64,000 nt of DNA from Engraulis encrasicolus (GCF_034702125.1 NW_026945687.1:216167-280166), one strand, 5' to 3'; positions 1-12,787 are shown, numbered from the stretch's first letter. Notes: generated by a model not told the origin, from the sequence alone. Numbers and translations are program-made.

Positions 1-1048
1 CATAGACGGACGCATCTGTTGTCCGCCTGTCGGACTTGTTTATAATTACTGCACGGCGCTGTCCGACGAGCCACACCCCCTCTTGAAGAGAGAGACAGTA
101 GGTCTCATCAAGCTACCTGCCAGAAAATGTTATGCCAGATGCCATCAAGAATTGAAGTTCCTTGAAAATATGAGCCGTCACCCTCGAGCTCCGTAGCGCT
201 TGTGCGCCCAGTCTTTTCCTCAGAAACCGCCAGTTCATGCAACGCATAAAACAGCCTTGGAACCGCGAATCATGCGATTAACCTATCACCTGTTCCAGCA
301 CGAAGTTTTGCATGAATAGACAACTTGTGCGATAAAACAACAAGAAGAAACTCACTGCGCTCATTTAATTGTTTTGTTTTCATTGCATTGTTTCTCCACT
401 CTGTAAAACGTGTGCTGAGGGATTTTAGACAGGGCTGTCTTTGCACGCGTGCTGTTGTGTGCCTACAAGAATAGGCATCCTCCGGGCCACTGCGGTCTTG
501 GCGCTCTCGGCATTTCCTTCCCTGCATTTAGCTCATTGAAAATTATTCACAATTGTTAATCTGTCCACGGGCATCATGCTCTCGGGCTGTCTAGTCTCTG
601 TCCATCTAGAAAACAACTCGGGTTAACTTTAAATGTAGCGAAGCGAAAGGGTGTCATGAATTTAACCAGCATTGTGAACTGACACAGTCGCAAATTCCAT
701 AGCCTATTTGGGCAACTGTCCATCTTGGAAACAACTTTGGTTAACTTTAAATGTAGCGAAGGGGGTGTATGATTTTAACCAGCATTGTGAACTACGCAGT
801 CACAAATTCCACATTTTCGCAACGGCAGTCTAATTAATTCGACAGCATTGCGGGCTATCCCAAATAGTTTGACAGTATTGCGAACGTAAACGTTCTGTGG
901 GGTCATTGTCCATCTCGCTGCGCAACAGCATTGTGAACTTTTGCCAACGGCAAGTAGCCTAATTCGACAACATTATCAAGCTAAGCAGGCAAAATAAGGC
1001 AAACGAGACTATCCCTGTTAATTTGCTGAGAGCGGCACAGGCAAATCC
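1..1048. other. Gene-free left flank
   Basis: No convincing coding region is seen here. The only open frame of note is an 85-codon minus-strand frame with no recognisable motif. The only internal structure is the direct repeat at 599-811. The frame of the following LINE is closed by a TAA at 1019-1021, so the LINE coding sequence does not extend into this flank. Confidence 0.6.
599..811 (+). repeat. Two direct repeat copies of about 100 bp
   Basis: Positions 599-699 and 717-811 share the same series of words: TGTCCATCT, GGTTAACTTTAAATGTAGCG, AACCAGCATTGTGAACT and CACAAATTCCA. A third degenerate echo, with GTCCATCT and AACAGCATTGTGAACT, lies near 904-940. The origin of the repeat is unknown. 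Confidence 0.75.
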
Positions 1049-3544
1049 GTGGAATATTCGCTGGGGCTAATGTCGGACGTACTTACTACTAGCTATGATA
1101 AAGCAATAATTGCTGGCGACTTTAATATCCACGTAAATAAATCAGATGACGCAATAGCCAAGTCTTTCTTAGACACATTAAATGGATTCGGTCTCGTCCA
1201 GAATGTTACAGAACAGCCTACCCATCGGAAAGGCAACACACTTGACCTTGTTATTTCATATGCGTTTGATATCAACAATATATCGGTCACGGACGTCGGC
1301 CTCTCCGACCACCACTGTGTGTTTTTTGATTTTGACATTTCAACACAAATTAGCACACCCAACAATGTCATTCACAGACGACGCATTAATGCCTCTGCTG
1401 AGCTTAAGATTTCAGACCTCATCAAATCAGGTGACCTACTAAATGGTCACTGCACACCTGATGAAATGGTTGATAGCTTCAACAACAACTTAAGAGGAAT
1501 TCTAGATAACATAGCTCCAATTAGAACGACGACAAGAACCAGAGCTAGGTATTCACCTTGGATGAATGACTCACTTAGAGCCTTAAAAAGAAAATGCAGA
1601 GTAACCGAGCGTCTTTGGAGGAAAACTAAATTAGAAGTCCATAGACAATCCCTTAGGGATGAGATCTCCTCCTACAATAATGCGGTACGCTCAGAGAGAA
1701 AAGCATATTTTTCCAAAATCATAACAGACAACCAGCATAATGCGAAAGTTCTTTTTTCCACTATTGACCACCTGCTTAATCCAACAAATATCAATAACAA
1801 TCTAAATGCAGCATCACATGCCAAGTGCGAGGAATTTGCTAGATTTTTTAATAAAAAGATTGCAGACATTAGAGAAGGCATCCAAGGTGGAAACGCAGCA
1901 ACCTCTGTCGCCCACTCAGGCGATACACAGAGGGGAGGGTTAAACCCCCCTAGGAGACCTGAGAGCTTCCAAAAGTTTTGTCCAATTACAGAGGACGACC
2001 TCTGTAAAATAGTCAGGGAAAGTAAGCAGTCTACCTGCAGCCTTGACGCGATCCCCACATATCTGCTAAAAAACATACTTGGTTGCTTAGCAGCACCTTT
2101 ACTGCAAATTGTTAACACCTCTATGCTTACAGGCATTTTTCCAAGCTCATTCAAAACAGCCATGGTAAAGCCACTCCTAAAAAAGACAAATTTAGATCAG
2201 AATTCTTTAAACAACTACAGACCTATATCAAACCTCCCCTTTATAAGCAAGGTACTAGAAAAAGTTGTATTTAAACATCTTAATCAACATCTGGCTGGGA
2301 ATGATATCTTGGAAAAATTCCAATCAGGCTTTAGAGCCAACCATAGCACCGAAACAGCACTAACCAAAATAATAAGTGATCTTAGGCTCAGCACTGCCGC
2401 TAACAAAGTTTCAGCACTTATCCTCCTCGACCTCAGTGCCGCCTTTGACACGATAGACCACAACATACTAATTGACCGCCTTGAATCTTGGGTAGGATTG
2501 TCCGGTCACGTCTTAGAGTGGTTCAAAACATATATTACAGGAAGGCAGTTTTTTGTCACCATCGGAGAATACGTCTCCAACAAGTATGATGTGCCTTTTG
2601 GAGTTGCTCAGGGTAGTTGCTTGGGCCCTCTCCTCTTCTCTCTCTATATGTTGCCCCTGGGCTCCATCATCAGAGAGCACAATGTTGATTTTCATAGCTA
2701 TGCCGATGACACTCAACTATATATCTCTGTCGAGCCTAGCCAAACCACTGCCATTCATGCCTTGACTAAATGCATGTCTGCCATCACAGATTGGATGAAC
2801 AGTAACTTCCTAAAATTAAATGAGGATAAAACTGAAGTGTTGCTCATTGGGCCTAAGAAAAAACGTGCAAAACTCCACTCAAGCCTAGGTGACCTAAGCA
2901 TGCACATTAAAGATAAGGTTACTAGCCTAGGTGTGGTCATAGACTCGGATTTGAGCTTTGAGCCTCACATCAACAAGATAACAAAATCTGCTTTTTTCCA
3001 TCTTAGAAATGTAAACAAACAGCGCGGCTTGGCCCCCCGACAAGACGCTGAGAAACTTATTCATGCCTTTGTCAACAGTAGGATAGACTACTGCAATGCT
3101 CTCTTCTCTGGTCTCCCAAAAAAATTAATTGACAAATTGCAACTCATTCAAAATTCTGCGGCAAGAATCCTAACAAGAACCAGAATGAGAGAGCACATCT
3201 CTCCTGTCTTGGCAGACCTGCACTGGTTACCTCTCTCATACAGAATCGACTTTAAGATTCTGCTCACAGTATTTAAAGCATTAAATGGACTTGCCCCTAG
3301 TTATATCTCAGACATGCTCTCTTTTTATGCCCCTGCTCGAGCTCTCAGGTCCACTGATGCCAAGCTGCTAAGGACCCCCACCCCAAAAGAAGATCGGCGA
3401 CGCCGCGTTTGCCTGCTATGCGCCCAAGAGATGGAACGCCCTCCCCATCGAGATCCGATCAGCCACCTCCGTCGACTCCTTCAAGAAGCAGCTGAAGACC
3501 CACCTCTTCATCCTTGCCAACTCCTTGCTGCCAAGGCGTCATAG
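1049..3544 (+). pseudogene. LINE ORF2 relic: partial endonuclease plus reverse transcriptase
   Basis: This frame of about 831 codons begins at a GTG and has no true start, because the element is truncated. Residues 23-26 are the endonuclease motif GDFN, followed by a TLDLV motif and SDHHC. The RT follows, with NNYRPISNLPF, LLDLSAAFDTIDHN, a GVAQGS turn and the catalytic YADD at about residues 551-554. The LHWLPLSYRIDFK segment of the C-terminal region is present. Comparison with the copy at 30114-33065 shows that the reading frame slips near 3385-3395: after KLLRTPTP the natural frame continues one base over, so the last ~50 codons of this frame are not native. The N-terminal endonuclease half is missing. 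The copy is therefore dead, and its role in an active copy would have been target-primed reverse transcription. Confidence 0.85.
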
Positions 3545-4043
3545 TGTCCCAGCTGCCGCAGCGCCCTTACTACTCGCAACCAGCCCTGGCAGGGGGCTCC
3601 CCTAGGTGGCCGCTGGTCTCTGCCTGAGGTTTCTTCCTGATTATAGGGTTTTTTTCTCAGACCTCACTGAGCTTTTGTTACCCCCTTACAAACTATGAAT
3701 CAAGCGAAAGGGAGTTTTTCCTCACCCCTGATGCCACCAGGGGCCGCACCTGAGCGCCCAATCTCTGTGTGACTATCTATGACTTACGATAGGCCCAGCC
3801 ACTATGGACCTTACGCATCTAAGAATCCTGGTCCTAACCTACGTTGACCTTATGACTCTACAATCTCTGTCTATCTCTTCTTCCTCTGCCCTCCTGCTAT
3901 TTCTGCCTCTCCTCTATACCTCTCCTTTTAAATCTATCTCTAACAATGTTTTTTTCCCATTTGTTAAGCACTTTGAGTTACATGCCTTGTATGACACAGT
4001 GCTATACAAATACAATTATTATTATTATTATTATTATTATTAT
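1050..4043 (+). mobile_element. 5'-truncated L2-type non-LTR retrotransposon (LINE)
   Basis: The element carries the C-terminal half of an APE endonuclease, a reverse transcriptase and a ~500 bp 3' UTR. The UTR contains the words AAAGGGAGTTTTTCCTC and GTTAAGCACTTTGAGTT that are typical of fish L2-clade 3' ends, and it ends in an ATT microsatellite. The 5' end is lost within the endonuclease, as expected from incomplete target-primed reverse transcription. I could not define a target-site duplication. The more complete relative at 28165-33298 shows what is missing. Confidence 0.85.
4014..4043 (+). repeat. (ATT)n LINE tail microsatellite
   Basis: About nine ATT units directly follow the LINE word GCTATACAAATACA. 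This is the usual simple-repeat 3' tail of L2-type elements. Confidence 0.9.
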
Positions 4044-4353
4044 AGAGGTAGAACATACACCCGCCCCCCTTTTCACAGCAATCCGTGTCTGTTCTCCCAT
4101 CTACCTCTATGCTCAGTGCTCACCCGGACGACTTGTGGCAGGCTGTGAAATAGCAGCGAACATACATACAAGCTGCAGATAACGAACACACACACAAACC
4201 CAGGCAGATAACGAACACACACACAAACGCCGGCGATCACATAACCTCCTTGGCGGAGGTTATTAAGCAATGTGTTGGAAAAAGTAACTGTGGAATGAAA
4301 TAGAAATTACTTAACATACATGTAAGTGACAAATTAAGATTAATTTTGTGTGT
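4044..4353. other. Junction sequence between the LINE and the tandem array
   Basis: No gene is seen. A short duplicated AC-rich word (CAGATAACGAACACACACAC) lies at about 4176-4230. At 4270-4305 there is a divergent copy of the unit word TTGGAAAAAGTAACTGTGG, so array-like sequence starts slightly before the first clear unit. Confidence 0.5.
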
Positions 4354-4855
4354 GGGATTGTAATCTGTAGTCCAATAAGCTCAACATGGTGTAACCGTAG
4401 TGAATTTATTTCCTGTGTGAATGTCAGACTGATACCCACCTCTGACCAGCAGGAACATCTCCTGCTCCAAAGCGAAGAGGCTGCTCCATGGACTGGTCAC
4501 TCTTCATGGACACACAGCTCGGCACTGGAGAAGGGGGTCTCTTAAGCTGCATGGGGCTGGATCACACACATACAAAGTAGTCCAAAAGTTCTTCAAGAGT
4601 ACTAAAACCAAAATCCTGTAGTGGCCCACTCAGAGTCCAGCCCTCAATCATATACAGAATCTGTAATGGGTGCTGACAGAGAGCGTCCATACTCGAACTA
4701 CATGCTATTTCGAGCAGAAGAATTTACAATGCAAGAAAGGGCCAAACGTCCTCACAGGATTTCATTGGTTTATTTATGTTTATTTAACCCTTTCATGCAG
4801 ACTCCTGTGTTTCAGAGTTTTGCCAAATAAAGCCCTGGTTCAACAACAGCATGTC
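4350..4855 (+). pseudogene. Decayed Tc1-like transposase 3' end (block A of every unit)
   Basis: Read in the frame of the TGG at 4623, the sequence gives WPTQSP, then a stop-broken [13 protein letters not shown] segment, then WVLTESVHTRTTCY. This matches the conserved tail of Tc1 transposases, where the last catalytic acid sits in DLNPIE. The best-kept copy is in U9 (about 36037-36110) and reads WPTQSPDLDPTDNLWW. The catalytic Glu is replaced by Asp there, and stops or frame changes occur in the other copies. The fossil recurs at about 7400-7610, 8465-8680, 9525-9615 (continuing at 11235), 15110-15320, 19080-19290, 21265-21480, 28080-28164 (continuing at 33305), 36030-36240 and 39845-40060. 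It is non-functional. Confidence 0.8.
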
Positions 4856-4919
4856 CAAAACTTAATATATATGTTGGAAAAGTAACTGTGGAATGAAATA
4901 GATAACATTGTGCAATAAG

Positions 4920-5058
4920 TAAGGGATAACGGCCGACGAGGTGACCGGTTATACGAAATTTATGGCGAGGCGGCGGCTTCCAACAATGGCGACGCGCAGC
5001 CTCCGCCAAGCCATTCATTTCTATAACCGGTCGACCTCGAAGGCCGTCATCCCGCTTA
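4920..5058 (+). repeat. C-block palindrome / MITE-like element
   Basis: The arms read TAAGGGATAACGGCCGACGA at the left and, as reverse complement of the right end, TAAGCGGGATGACGGCCTTC. Both continue into GACCGGTTATA, giving imperfect ~40 bp inverted ends around a GC-rich loop (GGCGGCGGC ... GCCTCCGCC). Other copies are at 11445-11584, 15415-15509, 19383-19522, 24235-24329, 33520-33614, 36332-36470 and 40148-40242. The copies at 15415, 24235, 33520 and 40148 have lost ~45 bp between the loop and the right arm. It may be an old MITE fixed in the unit (inference). Confidence 0.7.
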
Positions 5059-5354
5059 TCTGCCATCATGGTAGGGTACTTTTTTAATCTATTATTGTCT
5101 GTAAAGTTGTAGGAACCATGTTCTATCAAGATAGAATGTTTCTTTGCGGGCGTCCAACTTGACGCACCTAGAATCTTCGTTTGGTAGCCTGCCGACGCTG
5201 TGATTATTTAATGTTTCTTTAAACTTATACCACGGCAGGATGGAAGTTTAAACCAAAACCTTGCGAAGCACTTGTACATGCTGAATCGACACGTCGCATC
5301 AAGCGTCCATTTCCCCCTGCTGATCATCTCAGTCTTAGGACTAACGTCTAATGT

Positions 5355-5600
5355 CTAACGTCTAACGTCTGGGTGGGCTCCACCCCCTTGTGCCTGTGTC
5401 TCATCCTGCATATTGGGGATGGCTGGAGCTGGTTTGCTTTGATGGAGACTACTACTACGTGTAAGTGGCTGGCTTTCAGCATCTTGCACTCTCTCACAGG
5501 GCTGACGCTGCGCTTGGAGCCTGTTTTGTTTGGTTATTCCACTAGGCCTACATTTTTGCACACATGCATCACACTATTATTTTACACTACTGACCTTTAG
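5355..5600 (+). other. E block: segment open on both strands, possible relic exons
   Basis: About 75 codons are open on the plus strand (starting only at a GTG) and 68 on the minus strand. The same segment recurs at about 13040-13283, 15809-16052, 19810-20053, 33920-34156, 36770-37000 and 40538-40772. In U7 (about 24640-24866) it is broken by a small deletion. Splice-like words occur within it: TCATCCTGCAG before ATTGGAGATGG, GTGTAAGTGG about 50 bp later, and CACTCTCTCACAG further on. I recognise no protein family. Recent duplication is enough to explain the conservation, so I do not call a gene. Confidence 0.35.
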
Positions 5601-5720
5601 CCTTTCTAAAAATAAGCACTTTATGTTGAAATGATGTTGAGGTGTGGACTCCGCATTCATGTTTTGGCTACCTTGAGCCAGGTGGTTCTTAACAACAGAC
5701 TACCTGTCAACTTTGTGCTT

Positions 5721-5721
5721 A

Positions 5722-5752
<31 letters not shown>

Positions 5753-5766
5753 GAAAGAGAGAGAGA
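5721..5766 (+). repeat. (GA)n microsatellite, F block
   Basis: This is a GA run with single-base interruptions. Equivalent runs of different length sit at 13407-13436, 16172-16255, 20176-20271 (with GACAGATA sub-repeats), 24972-25048, 34277-34329, 37127-37208 and 50167-50262. Length variation among units is a clear polymorphism of the array. Confidence 0.9.
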
Positions 5767-6420
5767 TTCCCCATGCTAGAGACGTTTTTAATAACTCTCA
5801 TCTTTACCCTTTCACAGGTGTTCCTTCCCCACAAGAGGAAAGCAGCCTAATTTTTAATAAAGGAATGTTTTCGGATCATTAACAAAGGGAAGGCAGCGGG
5901 AAACAGCCTACATTTTAAAAACCATGGGAGTGGAGCAGATGACGAGGTCACTCGTTTCGATACAATTAATGGCGAGGCAGGTGCTTAGAATTTCAGTGCA
6001 GGGTATTTTTGTCATCTATTGCTATCTGTACATTTGTAACCTATAAATTATGCCAACTGCAGATCTATCGGATGCATGTAGTAGAACTTTTAGGGCGACT
6101 GACTTGACAACCACATGCGATAGAACTGACAACTGGCTCTTGGCTTAACAACCAAATGTGATAGAATTAACAACGGACTCTTGACTGGCTTTTGGTCATA
6201 TCAACCTGCAGTTTAGAATTAGTAACGGCAGTTCGCCTAACTTAGTCACACGTTTGACGCCTGACAGGTTATAGGGAATTAGTTGCAACCTCATCAGCCA
6301 ATCAGAAAAGAGGATTCAGTTGCGTAGGCAGATAATAAATTACAACAGTGGAAATTCAATAGTTCAAAGTTCCATGCACAACTCCTAGGTGCTGGTAGAT
6401 ACAGGAATGTTCATTACTTC

Positions 6421-6605
6421 AAAAGAAAGAAGTCTACCACACACTTTCTTGACTTCATGCTCGTTTTATTAGAGCAAAAAACGCGTTTCGCCTCAGTGCG
6501 CCATCAGGCTCGCTCAGGACACCGCACTGAGTCGAAACACGTTGTTCGCTCTGATAAAACGAGCATAAAGTCAAGAAAGTGTGCGGTACACTTCTTTTTT
6601 TTTTA
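6421..6605 (+). repeat. H-block palindrome resembling two facing Penelope-type termini
   Basis: The arms are ~80 bp. The left arm runs AAGAAGTCTACCACACACTT, then CTTGACTTCATGCTCG and TTTTATTAGAGC. The right arm mirrors it as GCTCTGATAAAACGAGC, CATAAAGTCAAGAAAG and GTGTGCGGTACACTTCTT, with few mismatches. The inner arms, AACGCGTTTCGCCTCAGTGCG against CGCACTGAGTCGAAACACGTT, enclose a ~20 base loop. On the minus strand the left arm reads CTGATGG, a spacer, GCGAAACGCGTT and a T run. That is the layout of the Penelope-like terminus at 57006-57060. A long cruciform or hairpin is possible. Confidence 0.75.
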
Positions 6606-7140
6606 ATGGTGGAGAAAAAAAGTCTTAGATTGTGCCCAGCATTGGAGAATGCAAGTTGAATGGTACAGAGGCCGCCTGACATTGTGACAACTAATCTCTG
6701 GCCAGATCTGGTCCTATGGTCAGCCCAGGGGCAGATCTAGCCATTTTGGGGCCCTAGGCCAAATATAAATATGTGGCCCTAAAAAGTCATTACATAGACA
6801 TACAATTGTGTGTTTTGGTGATATTTTAGTGTTTTGTCTCATATAGTATATCTTCCATCACCTTATATAAGTTTAGATCAAGCCTATTTGTGTGTATGTG
6901 TGTTCACCGCAACTGGTGTGACATTTGGTGCCCCTCTGGAGGACAGATTTGGTGGGGGCCCTGGGCAATTGCCTAGGTATGCCTAATGACCACCGAGGGG
7001 TAAAAGCCAGAGGTTGCCATTGAGTCCTTTAGAGGAGTCGTGGGCCTATCAATGAAACACCAATGAAGGTGCTCACCTGAAGACCACAGTGAAGGGTTTA
7101 CCCCTCTAGCCATAACTGTTTACCAATGCTTATTAGTTTA

Positions 7141-8203
7141 GGGATTGTACTATCTAGTCCAATAAGCTCAACCTGGTGTAACTGTAGTGGTCAGTTTATT
7201 TCCTGTGTTAATGTCAGACTGATACCCACCTCTGACCAGCAGGAACATCTCCTGCTCCAAAGCGAAGAGGCTGCTCCATGGACCGGTCACTCTTCATGGA
7301 CGCACAGCTCGGCACTGGAGAAGGGGGTCTCTTAAGCTGCATGGGGCTAGATCACACACATGCAGAGTAGTCCAAACATTCTTCAAGAGTACTAAAACCA
7401 AAATCCTGTAGTGGCCCACTCAGAGTCCAGACCTCGATCCTACAGACAATCTGTGGTGGGTGCTGACAGAGAGCGTCCATACTCGGACTACATGCTATTT
7501 GGATCAGAAGAATTTACAATGCAAGGATGGGCCAAACGTCCTCACAAGATTTCATTATTTTATTTATGTTTAATTAACCTTTTCATGCAGACTCCTGTGT
7601 TTTAGGGTTTTGCCAAATTAAACCCTGGTTCAACAACAGCGTGTCCAAAACTTAATATATATTTTGGAAAAGTAACTGTGGAATGAAATAGATAACATTG
7701 TGCAATAAATTACAATATTGGGGAGTAAAACTCTTAGATTGGGCCCGGGATTGGAGAATGCAAGTTGAATGGTACAGAGGTCGCCTGACATTGTGACAAC
7801 TAATCTCTGGCCAGATCTGGTCCTATGGTCAGCACAGGGGCAGATCTAGCCATTTTGGGGCCCTAGGCCAAATATAAATATGTGGCCCTAAAAAGTCATT
7901 ACATAGACATACTGTACAATTGTGTGCTTTGGTGATATTTTAGTGTTTTGTCTCATATATATCTTCCATTATTTTATATAAGTCACAAGTAAAGATCAAG
8001 CTTATTTGTGTGTGTGTTCACCGCAACTGGTGTGACAGTTGGGGCCCCTCTGGAGGACAGATTTGGTGGGGGCCCTGGGCAATTGCCTAGGTTTGCCGAG
8101 TCGTGGGCCTATCAACGAAACAATAATGAAGGTGCCAACCAGAAGACCACAGTGAAGGGTTTACCCCTCTAGCCATAACCGTTTACCAAAGCTAACTAGT
8201 TAA
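7141..8203 (+). repeat. Array unit U2 (short, 1.06 kb)
   Basis: This unit contains only block A (about 7141-7650), block B and block I. Block B, ending GTGCAATAA, is fused at about 7708 to ATTACAATATTGGGGAG and then to the sequence that normally follows palindrome H. Blocks C to H are absent. The junction falls on the short word AATAAATTACAA that is also present upstream of H in full units (about 6335), which suggests deletion by microhomology. Confidence 0.85.
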
Positions 8204-9260
8204 GGGATTGTACTATCTTGTCCTATGAGCTTAACCTGGTGTAACTGTAGTGGTCATTTTATTTCCTGTGTGAATGTCAGACTGACACCCACCTCTGACC
8301 AGCAGGAACATCTCCTGCTCCAAAGCGAAGAGGCAGTTTCATGGACTGGTCACTCTTCATGGACACACAGCTCGGCACTGGAGAAGGGGGTCTCTTAAGC
8401 TGCATGGGGCTGGATCACACACATACAAATTAGTCCAAAAGTTCTTCAAGAGTACTAAAACCAAAATCCTGTACTGGCCCACTCAGAGTCCGGACCTCAA
8501 TCCTACAAACAATATGTAGTGAATGCTGACAGAGAGCGTCCATACTCGGACAACATGCTATTTGGATCAGAAGAATTTACAATGCAAGGCTGGGCCAAAC
8601 GTCCTCACAGGATTTCATTGGTTTATTTATGTTTATTTAACCTTTTCATGCAGACTCCTGTGTTTTAGGGTTTTGCCAAATTAAACCCTGGTTCAACAAC
8701 AGCGTGTCCAAAACTTAATATATATTTTGGAAAATAATTGTTGAATGAAATAGATAACATTGTGCAATAAATTACAATATTGGGGAGTAAAACTCTTAGG
8801 TTGGGCCCGGGATTGGAGAATGCAAGTTGAATGGTAAAGAGGCCGCCTGACATTGTGACAACTAATCTCTGGCCAGATCTGGTCCTATGGTCAGCACAGG
8901 GGCAGATCTAGCCATTTTGGGGCCCTAGGCCAAATATAATCATGTGGTCCTAAAAAGTCATTACATAGACATAAAATTAGTTGTTTTGGTGATATTTTAG
9001 TGTTTTGTCTCATATATATCTTCCATTATTTTATATAAGTCACAAGTAAAGATCAAGCTTATTTGTGTGTGTGTTCACCGCAACTGGTGTGACAGTTGGG
9101 GCCCCTCTGGAGGACAGATTTGGTGGGGGCCCTGGGCAATTGCCTAGGTTTGCCGAGTCGTGGGCCTATCAACGAAACAATAATGAAGGTGCCAACCAGA
9201 AGACCACAGTGAAGGGTTTACCCCTCTAGCCATAACCGTTTACCAAAGCTAACTAGTTAA
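8204..9260 (+). repeat. Array unit U3 (short, 1.06 kb)
   Basis: This unit has the same internal deletion and junction as U2 (about 8770) and is a near-identical neighbour. U2 and U3 therefore arose by tandem copying of one deleted unit. Confidence 0.85.
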
Positions 9261-9615
9261 GGGATTGTACTATCTTGTCCTATAAGCTAAACCTGGTGTA
9301 ACTGTAGTGGTCATTTTATTTCCTGTGTGAATGTCAGACTGACACCCACCTCTGACCAGCAGGAACATCTCCTGCTCCAAAGCGAAGAGGCAGTTTCATG
9401 GACTGGTCACTCTTCATGGACACACAGCTCGGCACTGGAGAAGGGGGTCTCTTAAGCTGCAAGGGGCTGGATCACACACATACAAATTAGTCCAAAGTTC
9501 TTCAAGAGTACTAAAACCAAAATCCTGTACTGGCCCACTCAGAGTCCGGACCTCAATCCTACAAACAATATGTAGTGAATGCTGACAGAGAGCGTCCAAC
9601 TGGGACAACATGCTA

Positions 9616-11232
<1,617 letters not shown>

Positions 11233-11620
11233 TATTTGGAACAGAAGAATTTACAATGCAAGAATGGCCCAAAGTCCTCACAGGATTTCATTGGTTTATT
11301 TATGTTTATTTAACCCTTTCATGCAGACTCATGTGTTTAGGGTTGTGCCAAATAAAGACCTGGTTCAACAATAGCGTGTTCAAAACTTAATACATATGTT
11401 GGAAAAGTAACTGTGGAATGAAATAGATAACATTGTGCAATAAGTAAGGGATAACGGCCGACGAGGTGACCGGTTGTACGAAATTAATGGCGAGGTGGTG
11501 GCTTCGAACTTTGGGGACGCGCAGCCTCCGCCAAGCCATTCACTTTCTATAAGCGGTCGACCTCGAAGGCCGTTATCCCGTTTATCTGCCATTATGGTTG
11601 GGTACTTTTTTAATCTATTA

Positions 11621-12787
11621 CTGTCAAGTTGTTTTGGTTTGTTTGGATTTTGGTTTGTTTTACTTGTGCAATTTTCCCCAACTTGAAAAGGGTTTGTGAC
11701 ATCTGGTGGAGGTCTGGTAAACTGGATCCTACTCAAAGGACTTGAAACGACAACAGAAGTTTCCTTTTTGTCTTTTCCTCTTTTTTTTTTCTTTTTTTTT
11801 TATTTGATTTCAGGGCACAAGTCCATGTTGGCAGTTAGCAGCAGGAAACATCATTTGTGGTCTTTTAGTCTTTTTCCCTTAGGTAGAAAACCTAAGGCAC
11901 ACAACAGGAGAATACAGAACAGTGGTTACTTTCCAGTTAAATGTGCAATGTTCATGTGCAAATGCAATGCTCCTGTGCAAATATGAGGCTATGCAAATAC
12001 ACAATGTGCAAATAAGCTTACAAAAATGTCCATCAAAAATAATCTTTGCAATATTTAAAACCCAACAATTAGATACTATAATCATAAATGTAATCATATG
12101 AGTAAACTAAAGTAGACTCTTTTTTTTAACCAGAAGATATGATTTTTGTTACAAGTAACTGCACTATAAAAGCCCATGCCCAACTGGCAACACGTAGCTT
12201 TGAAATAATCGATGAAATGCGCAACCACAATTATCTTAAATGCAAACCTTAGCATTAAATATGGTAACAGCAACTTGTGCTCGGTCTGTTAAGCTTACAG
12301 GTTTAAATTATCAACCACCAGTAGTAGGACTACAACAGTGTACAAAATACCAGTGCAACACCAACTATCAAAATGTGCTTAATGCAGTTAAAGTGACAAG
12401 AGACAGCTCGCTAAAGATAAAGATAAAAAGATTACAGATAAAAAGCTTACCGGCTGCCTCTCCAGTCTTGCAGTGTCACGTTTTGCACAGTATTTACCAA
12501 ATTAGTTAAGAGTTGTTTTAGTTCTAGGCACAGCAATCCTTGCGTGTGACTCTCCACAGAAAACTTACAGACTGAGCAGGGTAGCCTAATTAACCCACCT
12601 GTGCTTGAGTCTGCAGTGAGACCAAATCAGCTGAACTGAGAACAGCTGACACTGATCAGCCGACTTGCACTGCTCACCAATTAGCTTGCCCTTACCACCC
12701 ATTTTTCCCCTATTTTTTTCCCCGTGCATTTTGTTGAGTGAAGAATCGAAATCAAAAGATGTAAACCCCAAGTTTGACTTCACAATC
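11621..12787. mobile_element. Unclassified 1167 bp insertion in U4
   Basis: Other units read ...AATCTATTATTGTCTG... without a break at this point. Here TTA occurs on both sides (11618-11620 and 12788-12790), a possible 3 bp target duplication. The ends (CTGTCAAGTTG and, reversed, GATTGTGAAGTCAAAC) are only weakly inverted. No protein is recognisable. A TATAAAAG word at about 12164 and an internal TTTGTGACATCTGGTGG near 11690 are noted without interpretation. Confidence 0.6.

Larger units (their letters stand above)
4354..7140 (+). repeat. Array unit U1 (full, no large insertion)
   Basis: This is the cleanest reference unit, 2787 bp. Block A is about 4354-4855, palindrome C 4920-5058, block E about 5355-5600, the GA run 5721-5766, block G about 5770-6420, palindrome H 6421-6605 and block I about 6690-7000. 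Block I carries TTTTGGGGCCCTAGGCCAAA and GGGGGCCCTGGGCAATTGCC words, as found in several fish repeats. Confidence 0.85.

Noticed and set aside
1672..2163. Minus-strand frame of 163 codons inside the first LINE
   Set aside because: It is a shadow of the RT reading frame on the other strand with no motif.
3804..4148. Small plus-strand ORF at the LINE 3' end
   Set aside because: It lies in the L2 3' UTR and reads through the ATT tail.
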